From NCBI GenBank assembly GCA_035772785.1, contig JAOCPU010000023.1, positions 1 through 64,000 on the forward strand: a stretch of DNA of 64,000 bases, written 5' to 3'. The notes below the pieces were generated by a model. That model was not told the origin of the DNA. It saw only the letters and a program-made list of their open reading frames with translations, and made no database searches. Shown piece by piece: positions 12,060 to 22,206 of the stretch; positions within the stretch are counted from its first letter, which is position 1, and each line of letters opens with the position of its first letter. Source of the DNA: Phlebiopsis flavidoalba. Taxonomy: Eukaryota > Basidiomycota > Agaricomycetes > Polyporales > Phanerochaetaceae. The position numbers and the translations under genes are program-made.

Positions 12060-12748
12060 CTCCTAGTTCGCACAGGACACTGACAGCGCGATGAATCCTA
12101 CCCATCGTCTCAAGGCTATGATAGGGTATCACCTCGCATGGAGAGAAACAACCTTATTGGCATGGTCATGACCCAAGGACGCCAGCGCGAAGTAGTAAAC
12201 TTAGGGTTAGGCATGAAGCAGCTCTGCACGGATTCGCCGGGAGTGTCGATAACTGACTGGGCGGAGTCCCAGCATCATCAAAGGTGTGCCTGCTTTCTCG
12301 TGTGTCCGGGCTGCGCCACTAATATCCATTGCTATCCAGCTGACTCCGTTGGAAATCACCTTTATTGCGCCAACCGAGAAGGACGAAGTCATCCTCCGCC
12401 GTCTATGTCTCATTCTTGCTCTGAAGCAAGCATACATTAAGGCGATTGGCCAACCCATGGGTTTTCGACTGGTCCCGCCTCGAATTCAACATTCCCGGAG
12501 AGAACGCACGCGGTGATGGATATCCACTTCAAGGTTGGGAGTTTCCGCCTTTGGCAATCACAAATCGCCGTTATGCGCGACGACGGCGAGGTCGAGGAGC
12601 ACCACTATCAGTGTGCGTACCGCGTTCTTCCGTGGCACCGCCGAGAGCAAGTTTATTTGGCAAAAAGGACAAGAAAGAGCTTGAGTCGTGGGTACAGTTC
12701 CTGAACATCGACCAGCTCATCACCGTCCTCCCGAAACTTGTGGATTAG
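12060..12748 (+). CDS. 4'-phosphopantetheinyl transferase, C-terminal part clear
   Basis: This enzyme moves the phosphopantetheine arm of coenzyme A onto the serine of carrier proteins of polyketide synthases, peptide synthetases and aminoadipate reductase. The recognisable part begins near 12290 with QLTPLEITFIAPTEKDEVI and continues with LKQAYIKAIGQPMGF (the family's W-x-x-K-E-A-x-x-K region), DWSRLEFNIPGE, GWEFRLWQSQI in a shifted frame, and a C-terminal KDKKELESWVQFLNIDQL ending with a stop at 12748. In the read sequence the key catalytic Glu of KEA is Gln (codon CAA at 12427-12429) and the usual Trp is absent. This could be sequencing error, since frame also changes at least three times here. 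The N-terminal half is not clear. The downstream gene starts about 500 bases away on the same strand. Confidence 0.7.
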
Positions 12749-13241
12749 AATCTTTCATCATGCTCCAGTTAATCGTAATATTTTGCTTTTTGTTTAGTTT
12801 TACTGACTCGATTGCTACTGTTATCGCTCGCTTCACGCACTCTCACTGTACTTTATCCATAATACACCTGTACGTTGGGTAGGTTATCAAATGAATTCGA
12901 CTCAGGGTCCTGACTGGCGTTATGTCACGCCTCAGTCGTCTGTAACGCGTCAGCGTGATGCTGCGTGATGATCGTCACAGCGCGTGCCCTTGTCACGCTC
13001 GCGTCCTGAGCTTGTCCTGGACTTCCACTTGTCCTCAACCTCGATTACTCGAAGCAATACGACACTACACGTTACATAAGATTCATGTTGTCCAACCCCC
13101 CCGAAACGAAAGCCCGCACATCCTCGGTCACATTCCAGCATCACTCAATTGTCCCAATTCAAGTTATCACGTTCTCACCTGATGACACTAAGAACGATTT
13201 TTTTTTGACCCGGGTTGAGGCCTGAGGAGCCGGACGGTTTG
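12749..13241. other. Intergenic region
   Basis: A T-rich 3' flank of the preceding gene runs from 12750 to 12880. At 12945-13010 the motifs GCGTGATG and TGTCACG/CGTCAC recur a few times in both orientations. A short poly-T (13198-13207) lies about 35 bases before the acyl-CoA oxidase ATG. No gene is supported here. Confidence 0.4.
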
Positions 13242-16093
13242 ATGGCTCTCAAGCCCCTCCTAGTCGACCACAAAGATACTGATATTAACGATTTCTACCC
13301 CCCCCTGAACCCTTATTCGACAGACTTAACGAGCAGGATGGCGAAAGAATATCAGCCCCGAGAAGCACAGGCCCGGCTGGATATGCAGCTAGCTAGACGC
13401 CAGTCTCAGGTCGACGCTGCGACGCTACAGGACTTTGTACACGGTACGTCTCAGGGTCATTGAGCTTTTGTATCTGGTCGAGCGTGGCCTTAGCTCATCA
13501 TAGGTGGACGGGCCGCATGGGAAGCACATGCGGGTATCGTGAGCGTATATTGTCCAAGGATCCAACGTTCGATGCTCGAGCCAGGTAAGGATCTGACTCG
13601 ACATTACTATTAACCCACCAATTGGAACCACATAGAGCCCATTTAAACCGCTCCCGAGCGCATATCATGGAATGCTTGAGGAGGGCACGCAAGAAGTAAC
13701 GAAGAGCGCACGAGTTACAGGACGAAACATGGGTGGACAAAGCCCCAAGTGCTGAAGGCCCTCGAGTTGGCCGGAGAACCTACTGCTTACTCACTTCATT
13801 TCGTCGGGGTGTGTTTCATCACCAACGTCTTCGCATTTGGTGTTTGAGACTACTCGGTGTAGCTTTTGAACCTGTATGAGGTCACAAGCATCCGACGATC
13901 TCCTCGCAGAATACGATGACCTCATAGAGCACCGAGGTATCATCGGGTACTACCTTATCCCACTCCTTGCGTCATTCGGCAGCTCATGGAGAACGTAGAT
14001 GCTATTTGCAGACAGAATTGGGGCATGGAACAAATGTCAATTCACTCGAAACTACTGCCACATACGTGCCAGAGACAAACGAATTTGAGATCAACTCGCC
14101 CACTTTCACTAGTAGGAAGTGGTGGGTTGGTGCTGCTGGCAAGCTTGTGCGACACATGGGGTCGTCCGGCGCCAAGCTGATCCTTCCTAACGATGGAGAG
14201 ACATGGGTCCACACAGCTGTTCTCTTTATTGAGCTAGTCGCCTCGAAAGGCACGCATGCAATCTAGGTTTCAATCCATACAAAGTTCTAATTATGTGTCA
14301 CAGATGACCACCATTACTCTTCCCGGTATAACTCTCGGAGACATTGGCCCAAGACTTGGGTACTTGGGAGGTGTTCGGTCGATAATGGCTATGCAATCTT
14401 TGATCACGTCCGAATACCTGCTCTCGTTTGCATGTATTATCGAAGTTTGCGCAAGTCACTTCGGGAAGGCAGGTACCTGCAACCGCCACACGCAAAGATG
14501 CAGCTATGGTGGGTGTATGTACTTACACCCCTAAATGTTTTACTTCATTTAAATCAACCCCACTGTACGATGGTTTACATACGTTCAACGTCAGTGAAGC
14601 GAAAATCTTTCTCAGGTGACATGCTTACCATCGCATTGTAGGGCTAGCGTCACAACCGCTGGCTGGTGGCATTTGCAAGAGGTGCGCCATTAGTTCACAC
14701 GGGACAACAGCACTCTAATCTTGCATAGCCTCTACGATTGCCGTGCGATACTGTAACCATTCGCAGGCAAGGCAGTGCTGATCGCTCCGGACTTGAAGAG
14801 CAGATCATGCAACTATCGCTGCGGTTTACAATAGAACTTCTGCCTATCTCTATCGCGGGGCGCCACCCTATGTCTTCCTCCTCCTCGGACGCAACTTAGT
14901 GTGCACTTCCCAGAATCCTTCATACATACTTTGCTGACTACAATAATGTCATTTAGACCAAGCGTTTGCTACATATGTCTGAAGGTCTTGCCAAATGCGA
15001 TACGTCAATGCTTGCAGAGCTGCACGCGACGACCAGCGGTCTTAAGGTCATTATGTGTCAGCACTCGCCGCTTGCACATGATATGGAGACTGCACGTCGG
15101 TGCCTCGGTTGGACATGGCTTCAGCGAGTTTGCGGGGATTGGAAGAATGTATATGCGTTCGGCCTACCGATGGCTACGTGCGTCTCAGAAATCCTTCCGT
15201 CACCGAGCCATACGATACTGACTAATTGCTTAGTTATGAGGGCGAACAACTTCGTTCTGGACCTCCAAGTTGTCCGCGCAGCGGTCAAGCCCTATAAACG
15301 GAACGCGTCCGTGGCCGAGCTCGAGGCCCATCGGCTCTCCCACCGTCATCCCGCTATTTGCGTCTACTCCACGCAGACGTCCGCGGCGAACCTGTCTCGG
15401 GTGTCTGGACCAAGCCTAGCACCGCCGTTCCATCTATTGGAGTTACGTGCAGTGCATATGGTCCGCAAACTATGTCAAATATGAGGCCGATCCTGATGCG
15501 AGCGCCGCTCAACGGGTGTCACGAGCGGTGTCTGACGCATTCGTTGCGGCGCAGGTTTGAAGCATATATTCAAGAGTTAGCCACGCAGTTGCCCGACAAG
15601 GAGGCGAACGTCGTCAAGGAGTTATTGTTCTCTTAAACGTGTTGGTGAGTAACATGCACATGCGATCAATTCGAGTCCTCATGTGAGATGAAAGCATTTG
15701 CTCGTCACCATTGAGGCGGGTCTGGTCGACCTGCTGACCTACAGCCTACTCCCCACCGGAGATGGTGACCCGGCACGGGAGCTTCGCAAAGCTATCCAGC
15801 ATCTCGAGCTAAAATTACTTCCTGAGGCTATCGGGCCTGACCGACGCCCTTTGGGTTGACCGATTGGGAGTTGGATAGGTTGAGAGTTCAACTAGCAAGT
15901 TCTGTGGGCCTCTGCCCCCCCCCCCCCCCGGTCTAAACATAATGCAGTGCTCTCGGCGTTCATGACGGTTCCGCTTATGAGGCGCTCTGGGAACGAGCGC
16001 AGACTGAGCCTAGCTAAGCAATCGCACGGATGTTGTCGCCGGTTTACACAGGCATAGTAGAACGGCTCCGGCCCATGTTTTTTCTCGAGCTGA
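13242..16093 (+). CDS. Peroxisomal acyl-CoA oxidase, frame-shifted
   Basis: A flavoenzyme that oxidises fatty acyl-CoA to the 2-enoyl-CoA with oxygen, the first step of peroxisomal beta-oxidation. The protein is followed from [12 protein letters not shown] (start 13242) through an N-terminal helical domain ([18 protein letters not shown]), the flavin-contacting [10 protein letters not shown] and [16 protein letters not shown] (about 14020-14100), [23 protein letters not shown] near 14320, QPPHAKM near 14490, [10 protein letters not shown] near 15125, [14 protein letters not shown] near 15250, and the C-terminal oxidase domain ending in [20 protein letters not shown] and a helix with [10 protein letters not shown] near 16070. 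The order and about 2.85 kb span fit a family member of some 650-700 residues with short introns. One intron (15879-15947) is exact and rejoins W-E-L-D-S-A-L-G. Many frame changes occur. A C-terminal SKL-type peroxisome signal is not visible, and the exact stop is uncertain. Confidence 0.9.
15879..15947 (+). other. Intron of the acyl-CoA oxidase gene with a 15-C run
   Basis: The donor GTTGAG at 15879 and acceptor GCAG at 15944-15947 join ...GATAG to TGCTC..., restoring D-S-A-L-G. The intron carries an uninterrupted run of 15 cytosines (15915-15929) just upstream of the 3' splice site, where a mixed pyrimidine tract is normal. The run length is likely unreliable in this sequence. Confidence 0.7.
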
Positions 16094-16812
16094 CGATACA
16101 CTGCACACACCGAGGATTACATCAAACCGGTTTCTCGAGCCGGGGTCGCCGTCTAGCAAGAAAGAAGGAAGGCAAATTGTAACGCATTGGCGTATTCACG
16201 CGGCGATCAATGATCAGGAGGGGGGTGGTTATGGAACAAAAAAGAGATCCAGCCAAGATCTGTTCTTGTGTCTTCGTCGTCTCAATCTTACATGTTCGTT
16301 TGTACGCGTCGATCCGCCGATGAGTCCGCGAGCTTCGGATTTGTTTAGTAAGTCTCAATCCCGCGTTCTCCTCAGGTCTTCGCCCACGGTCGAGTAACCG
16401 GTCGCCACGATCTGAAACACTTGGGCGCCCCTGGGACCGGGCTGACGACCGCGTAGCTGGGACTGCCCGCCACCTGTCCTTGTTCTCTCACGGGCCGCGA
16501 GCCTATACTATACTTGACCACTAGAAACGAGCGTGTCTACGGACGATGCGGCGCCCCGTGCGACTGCGACCGACGAACTCAATTTCGTGCCCGCCGGCTC
16601 CCCTGCTGGTGATGTCCTTGAAACCGCAGATCATAGGCGATTCAGATTTTGAAGGACTTAATGGGCCTAGATCGGAGACTGTCGGTACAGGTTGAGCTTA
16701 TAATGTAGACGTAATCGTCTGCAGATTCGTCTTTCTCACTCCCTTGTACCTAACACATCACAGGCTCTCGTCACACCGTGGACCAGGCTCGCGCCTGTGT
16801 GTACGAGCAGCC
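16094..16812. other. Intergenic region
   Basis: No conserved protein was seen. A short plus-strand segment near 16535-16650 (TDDAAPRATATDELNFVPAG) has coding-like composition and could be a leftover exon, but nothing around it continues the reading. The region before 16813 presumably holds the promoter of the membrane-protein gene. Confidence 0.35.
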
Positions 16813-18303
16813 ATGGGTTTACCCTTGGATAAGGCTGCGCTCATCGCACTTTTGTAGAGTGCATTCTGTATGGTGCGTTACGTGTTACTTTCCCTGGGGC
16901 TCACCGACTGATTCACTCACAGGCATATCTATCATAACGTTTGTCTTGTGTTCATGTACATCTTGGTGGTGGAGAGGGAATGCAAGACACGGCAGCCTTA
17001 AACATGCCTATGGTCCTCACTGCCGTTCTGTTGTTCCTATGTTCCACTATTACATGTCTCGATCGACCCTCTCTCGCGTTCTATGTGCCTTTCAGGCATC
17101 TCAATAATACCGACCAGTGGTCCGGCAAACTATCTTCGAAATGTCGCAAACGTCATGCACATGATTGAAGAGCGCCATATACATTACGGAGACGATTATA
17201 TCCGAACACCCTGGTCGTGTGAGCAAAATTGACCATCCTTCCTTTCGATCCGGGCTAATTCTCGCAATGTCAGGTATCGCGATGTCACGTTGTTGTGAAA
17301 CGACTATTGTGTAACAGTACCCTCTGAGTATTATGGTCATCGGCTGTGCAAGTTAGTTGCGCATTTCAAACTGGCCGTACAGTGTTGCATCTCTAACCAC
17401 CGTTCAGTCGCAGGGTTTGCACCAACCTTCATTGCTTTTGGGGACCTTGGCTCATTCGAAACTCGTACAGGTACGGCAGCATCTATGCGCTTGTCCATTC
17501 ACCCGCCAGCCACGCCTCGATTTTTGAGCCTTCGGTTGCACCCTGGATCACGTCGTTCAACGTTATCACTGCTGCCACAAACATTCTGGCTACATGTCAG
17601 TAATCTGTTTAATTCAGCAAGATTACCTGGACTAATCCAACTCATGCAATCGTACAGCATTGATTGCACACAGCATATGGCGAGTCAAGAGGGCACTACC
17701 GCGATCCTCGTCATCTGCCGTTCTAGGGTCCGCGATATTCATCATCATTGAGTCGGGCGCGCGTGTACGCTTTCGCTGTAAGTGATGTCGTAAAGTTTAA
17801 AGTTGAGACCCTGACGTCTGCTTGCGATTCGCTATATTTCTAGCTTTTGCTTTTGACCGGACTTTACACCACAGATAGCAACGCACAGTACATTGTGTTA
17901 GACGGGGTGAGTCGTCCCCAGTGAGCTTTATGACTCGTCCCTCACATCGCCTGCTCAAGGTCTCCCCGCTTATTGTGAGCTTCATTCCTATCATACCTAT
18001 CCGCATCATCATGCTCAGGATAATTGAGGGCATCGTGTTTGGTGGCATGATCATTCGACTAGGGCTCTACCCCGTTCCCCAGCGAGACACCAAGAAGTTG
18101 GGTTTGGACTACGGAATGTGTTTTGACCGAGGTCGTAGAAGTAGGGACCGCGGCCACTAGAACACACCCTAGCAACACTACACACACAGTCGAAATGTCC
18201 AGCGACGTGGAAATAATACAGGGGAGGAACGATGCTAAGGACGTTGTCAGTGTATTTCTCGACTCTACTTCTCATCTTGTAGCGAATAATGGACGGGTCG
18301 CGT
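16813..18303 (+). CDS. Seven-helix membrane protein of the kind expanded in Agaricomycetes
   Basis: An integral membrane protein of unknown function, typical of large mushroom-forming-fungus families annotated only as transmembrane protein. The start MGLPLDKAALIAL (ATG at 16813) leads into helix 1. An intron at 16873-16922 follows. Then come MPMVLTAVLLFLCSTI (helix near 17000-17050), a segment with SGPANYLRNVANVMHM near 17115, a helix with WITSFNVITAATNILAT near 17540-17600, a helix near 17720-17780 (SSAVLGSAIFIIIESG read across a shift), SNAQYIVLDG near 17875-17900, a last helix near 17960-18070, and a Ser/Thr-rich polar tail ending about 18303. Helix spacing and polar-loop sequences match that family. 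No catalytic motif or known ligand is evident. Several frameshifts are present. A chemosensory or transport role would be guesswork. Confidence 0.7.
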
Positions 18304-18478
18304 AGCTTTCTTGGTCGTTTATATAGCATATGTGAAGCCACTGGTATACATCGTAGAATACAATTTTCGTACTGTACAGCTTGTCCCTATAACAAAAAGC
18401 ACTACTGAACTTGGGACATGACACGACGGCTCGAAGTGCGGAAGAACGACGTGGAGGCTCGGACATGTGAGCGAGGTA

Positions 18479-19251
18479 CTATTCGTCTTCGTCGCCACTC
18501 TCCTCCTTGGCCTCTTCTTCCTCATCATCGTCATCCGCGCCGTGGTGCCCGTCGTCGTCGTCGTCATCTTCCTCATCACTCTCCACGCGTTTGGACGCCT
18601 TCTTAGGACTACTCTTGGATTTGGGTTTCGCTTTGCCTTTGGATTCAGGCTTCGTTTTTGCGCTCCTGCGACTTGGCGAGCTCTTGTCCGCACTATTACG
18701 ACTGTTGGACTTGGCGTTAGGAGGCTCATCTTCGCCTTCGTCGTCATCTCCGTCACTGAAGCCGCCGTCAACCCTTGGTGTAGTCTACGCGAATACCGCG
18801 TGTGCGACGTAGCGAGCTCTTATCCGCACTCTTACGACTCTTGGACTTGGGCTGAGGAGGTTCATCTTCGTCGTCGTCGTCATCTCACGTCACCGAAGCC
18901 ACCGTCAACCTTGGTATAGTCTACACGAATACCGCGTGTGCGACGGCCAGTTGTTACCACCGCCGACTCTTCTTGGAGGGCGGGGGGGCAGCAAGCTCAT
19001 CTGTGCGAGACCAGCTCAACTAAGTGCAATCTTCGCGGATTCAGTGTGGCTGAAAACGCACCTTCGTCAATGCCCTCGTCAGAATCGCCTCCGCTGGCGT
19101 CGAGTTCGTCCTCAGACTCGTCGCGCTTCGCCCTGTAATGGGAAATGGTCAGGTTCACATTATCGCCGAAACGCCAACAAACATGAGGTCGGGTCGTACT
19201 TTTCCGGCTTTTCGTTGGCTCTGCTGCGCGACGCTTGGTCCTGGACGACAT
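18479..19251 (-). CDS. Highly charged, probably nuclear protein with duplicated segment
   Basis: Starts at ATG 19251 with MSSRTKRRAAEPTKSRK, a basic segment that could be a nuclear localisation signal. An intron at about 19133-19199 follows, then KRDESEDELDASGGDSDEG. A segment TRGIRVDYTK appears twice because of the 136-base tandem duplication. It is followed by Ser/Lys-rich linkers (NSRNSADKSSPSRR, KGKAKPKSKSSPKKASKR) and a long acidic tail of Asp/Glu ending in GDEDE and a stop at 18479. About 220 residues with intron and shifts removed. The alternating basic and acidic low complexity suggests a chromatin-associated or histone-chaperone-like protein, but I recognise no domain. The gene is tail-to-tail with the upstream membrane-protein gene and head-to-head with the peptidase gene, whose start lies about 260 bases away. 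Confidence 0.55.
18678..18945. repeat. Tandem duplication, two units of about 136 bases
   Basis: Unit 1 (18678-18813) and unit 2 (18814 to about 18945) begin with GAGCTCTT and end with TACCGCGTGTGCGACG. They are alike at most positions, with scattered substitutions and single-base indels. The duplication lies inside the charged-protein gene and repeats the peptide TRGIRVDYTK plus an acidic/Ser stretch. The divergence between units argues that this is an old repeat in the gene and not an assembly stutter. Confidence 0.8.
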
Positions 19252-19506
19252 GGTGGGTAGAGACTAGGAGTGAGGGGTTATGTAAACGTGATGGTCGCTC
19301 TTATGTGGGACTCCAGATGACCGTGTCCCAAGTCGTCCCCCGAATTTCCCGCACTAGTCAATATATCAGCCCCTGGGTGCATGCAGTCATGTCGGCTTGT
19401 CTTGAATCTAAGACTACGTCGGCCTTCACAGTCAGGGTTAAACGTGCATCTTAAACATCTCCTCAAACTTCACGTCTGATTCTGCGCCATGTAACAGATA
19501 AACATC

Positions 19507-21975
19507 ATGTCGGAGTTACAGCAACATATGTGGAGGCTTCATTTATCGCGAATTATCAGAGATACCTACTTTCAAAGCAGCTCAATTCCGATCACCAAAT
19601 TGTGAGTGGAAAACGTTTCTGGTAGTATGACAGCGACATGAACTTCATAAACAGCGATCCGCGTCACTACGAGCAACCAAGACCATGTCAGAAATGTTCA
19701 CAGACAAATTGTCCGGACATTCGTAGCGAACGAAAACGCTGTTTCAGTCACGACGTCTGTTGACAGCTCTGAAGTGGTGGCCTCGATGGTCTCGCCCTCA
19801 GGAAAACATCTTGCTGTCCTGCGAGAAATTGCCGAATCCTCGTCTCCAGACAAGAAGAGATACGTGGAGATTTGGGCTGATGGTAAACTCATCAAAGTGG
19901 AGAATGTGACGGATAAACATGGCCAGTTTTATACGGACGGTATGGCCCCGCCATTTCTCGCAAATATTCCCGGACTGAAAACAGGACATCCAGAGTTTAT
20001 TTCTTCTATCTCATTTTCGCCATCTGAGATGAAATTGGCCTACGTCGCCGAAGGCAAGACAGATGAAGACAGAGAAGACCCTATGCTGAACAAGTACCGC
20101 TTCGTACCGGACCTTGGAGAGGCTTACGGAGGGCGAAAAAAAGCCTTGTATCTTCCTTCTCGATCTCACCCGCGAGGCTTGCAAGGCCGTGTTATCCTTA
20201 GCACTTGACGAGCCATCTTCGGCCGTGCCTCATTTGTGCCACCCTATATTCGCCGCGGAGGACAAGGGTAGTGGCTTTAAGCTACGACTACTCCGATGAC
20301 GGACGATTGCTCGGAGTGATTTACTGTCCCAATCGACCCTCAAGCTTGTGGGTGTTATCGCTCCCTAAGGCTATCAACGTTGAAGGAAAGGAGCCTCTCA
20401 AATGCGCCGGAAAAAAAGCTCACTTCCCCTGGAGCGTATCCTGCCGCTCGCCTCGTGTCTTCGAGGAGAACGGCCCCGCACTTGCATAGTGTTCGCATCC
20501 CAACGCACCGTTGGAGGGACCACATCACACATGTTCCCGCCATTGAAACGTAAACACCTTGACACCTACGTAGACGCACATCCTTGTGGATACAGTTCTT
20601 AGATCCCCAAGCCCCGACGCCCGTTTCCAGGATTGTACATGCGCCCGTCTCAGTCCCCGTGTATCCATTCCTTCGGACACACACATCTACCGCCCAACCA
20701 TGCCGAACGGTTCTACTCGTGTCGTCGTCGTGTGGAGATTGGCCTGCACGACCTTGTTTGCTGATATCTTTGGCCCACGGGTGTAAAGCAACGAATCTCA
20801 CGCCAGACACGGACGAGCATTGGAGCTGGACAATGCTCTGCACAGATGGCCATTCCCGGGGTGTGTCTGTACTCGTAGCGCTCTCAACAAACCCCACGAA
20901 CTTGTCCTGGGACAAGTCGAGGCATCGATGGCGCAGCGTGGCATAGGCGTGTTTTGGCCAGGCCATCTCTCACCATAAGAATGTATGTGTTGACTCACGT
21001 GCTTCGCCACAATGTTGGCGCGACTCTCTGAAACCTTTTTCGTGCGCTGTTACAGGTGCAGGAACAAACTTGACGAGTTGACGGGTGTCCATTGTGCCAA
21101 TTCCCGCAATTTTCCTACTGAGACCATCATTGTTCAGTCAAAGACAGACAAGTCTCGCCCGTGTATCACACTGCCCTCACGCGCGTGGGCCGCACTCGCA
21201 AGTACGACTATGTTTCTCCAATCTGGCAGACAAGCTCTTGCGCTCGAAGGCTGTACGTACTCTACTTCCCTCCGATCCCGAGAGTCAAACCTAATGTGAT
21301 CCCGGCTCAGACACCGCGCTCAACCGAACTACGCCGGGAAGCATCGGCTTTGGTCGAGAGTATGTGAAGAAGCTACTAGGCAAGGCGGGCACGCTCGCAC
21401 GTCGGGGATTGCATCGCCGTCTATCCGGTACCTCACTCATCGAACTCGGGAATCTCCCCACCAACACAGCAATATCTTACCGGCGGATACCACGCGGGGG
21501 TTCCTCATCGGCAACCGTGAGTTCTGTCATCATTTAATGCATGTATCGGCAGACCCATCATGTGCCATATGCAGTCTGGGCCGATAGACTCCGAACATGT
21601 TTGTCGCCGCGACGATGCGCAACCTGTAACGAATTTAGGAGAGACTCCTGTCAGTCGGGACATTCCGGACTGGTACTTCGAGGAGATTGGCGAGCGGTAC
21701 ACAGCGCGGTCCGTCATGACGCCCGATATTTACAAGGCAGGCTTCGAAGTGTCGCCCATGACGTTTTGTCGACAATGTGTGTTCGCTGCCCTGTTCAGAT
21801 TCATCTCGGTTGAAGGGACCAACGTGTAGCGTTGGACCAGGGGAAGAAGTTTTATCATGCATTGAAGGGAAGAGGTCAAGACGTGGAATTATTGGTCTTC
21901 AAAGATGACATGCATGCTATTGACTCGGGTCGAAGGATCGAGGCGTCGTACCATGCGACGAAAGCATTGTTTTGA
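19507..21975 (+). CDS. Acylaminoacyl-peptidase (S9 prolyl-oligopeptidase family)
   Basis: A cytosolic serine peptidase that releases N-acylated amino acids from blocked peptides. N-terminal part: FIYRELSEIPTFKAAQF (19536-19590), then VRTFVANENAVSV. Beta-propeller: SMVSPSGKHLAVLREIAE, YVEIWADGKLIKVENV, SSISFSPSEMKLAY, LGEAYGGRKK, CRSPRVFEENGPAL, and PDTDEHWSWTML near 20810. Catalytic alpha/beta-hydrolase domain: SKTDKSRPCITLP and GGPHSQVRL (21140-21200), the nucleophile region TGG-x-HGGFLIGN (21478-21517), DIPDWYFEEIGERY near 21665, the aspartate loop near 21810, then DQGKKFYHALKGRGQDVEL and the histidine in DDMHAID (21907-21927). Stop TGA at 21973-21975. In the read sequence the nucleophile serine codon is TAC and the GG after His is frame-shifted. 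The aspartate region needs one T added and one G removed. The ATG at 19507 or 19528 needs a one-base shift to join the first conserved peptide. Confidence 0.88.
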
Positions 21976-22206
21976 GAGATGCCGCACATAGTGCAAGTCG
22001 TGGGGTTAATTGAAATGTACAGGCAAGTCTTAAATCAAAATACATGCATTTGAGAGAGTTATACAACAAAGATCCCTAACGAGTCCAAGCGAGCCCAAAC
22101 AAGCTATAGATACAACCTATGGTGACCAAAGACCAATAATCGCAACATATGGATAACATACAAATCAAAAGGACATTCAATCACATAAAACCAGCTTGAC
22201 GTCTGA

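Noticed and set aside
11222..16093. Phosphopantetheinyl transferase next to acyl-CoA oxidase as part of a biosynthetic gene cluster
   Set aside because: No polyketide synthase, peptide synthetase or terpene synthase motif anywhere in the window. Both genes are ordinary primary-metabolism genes.
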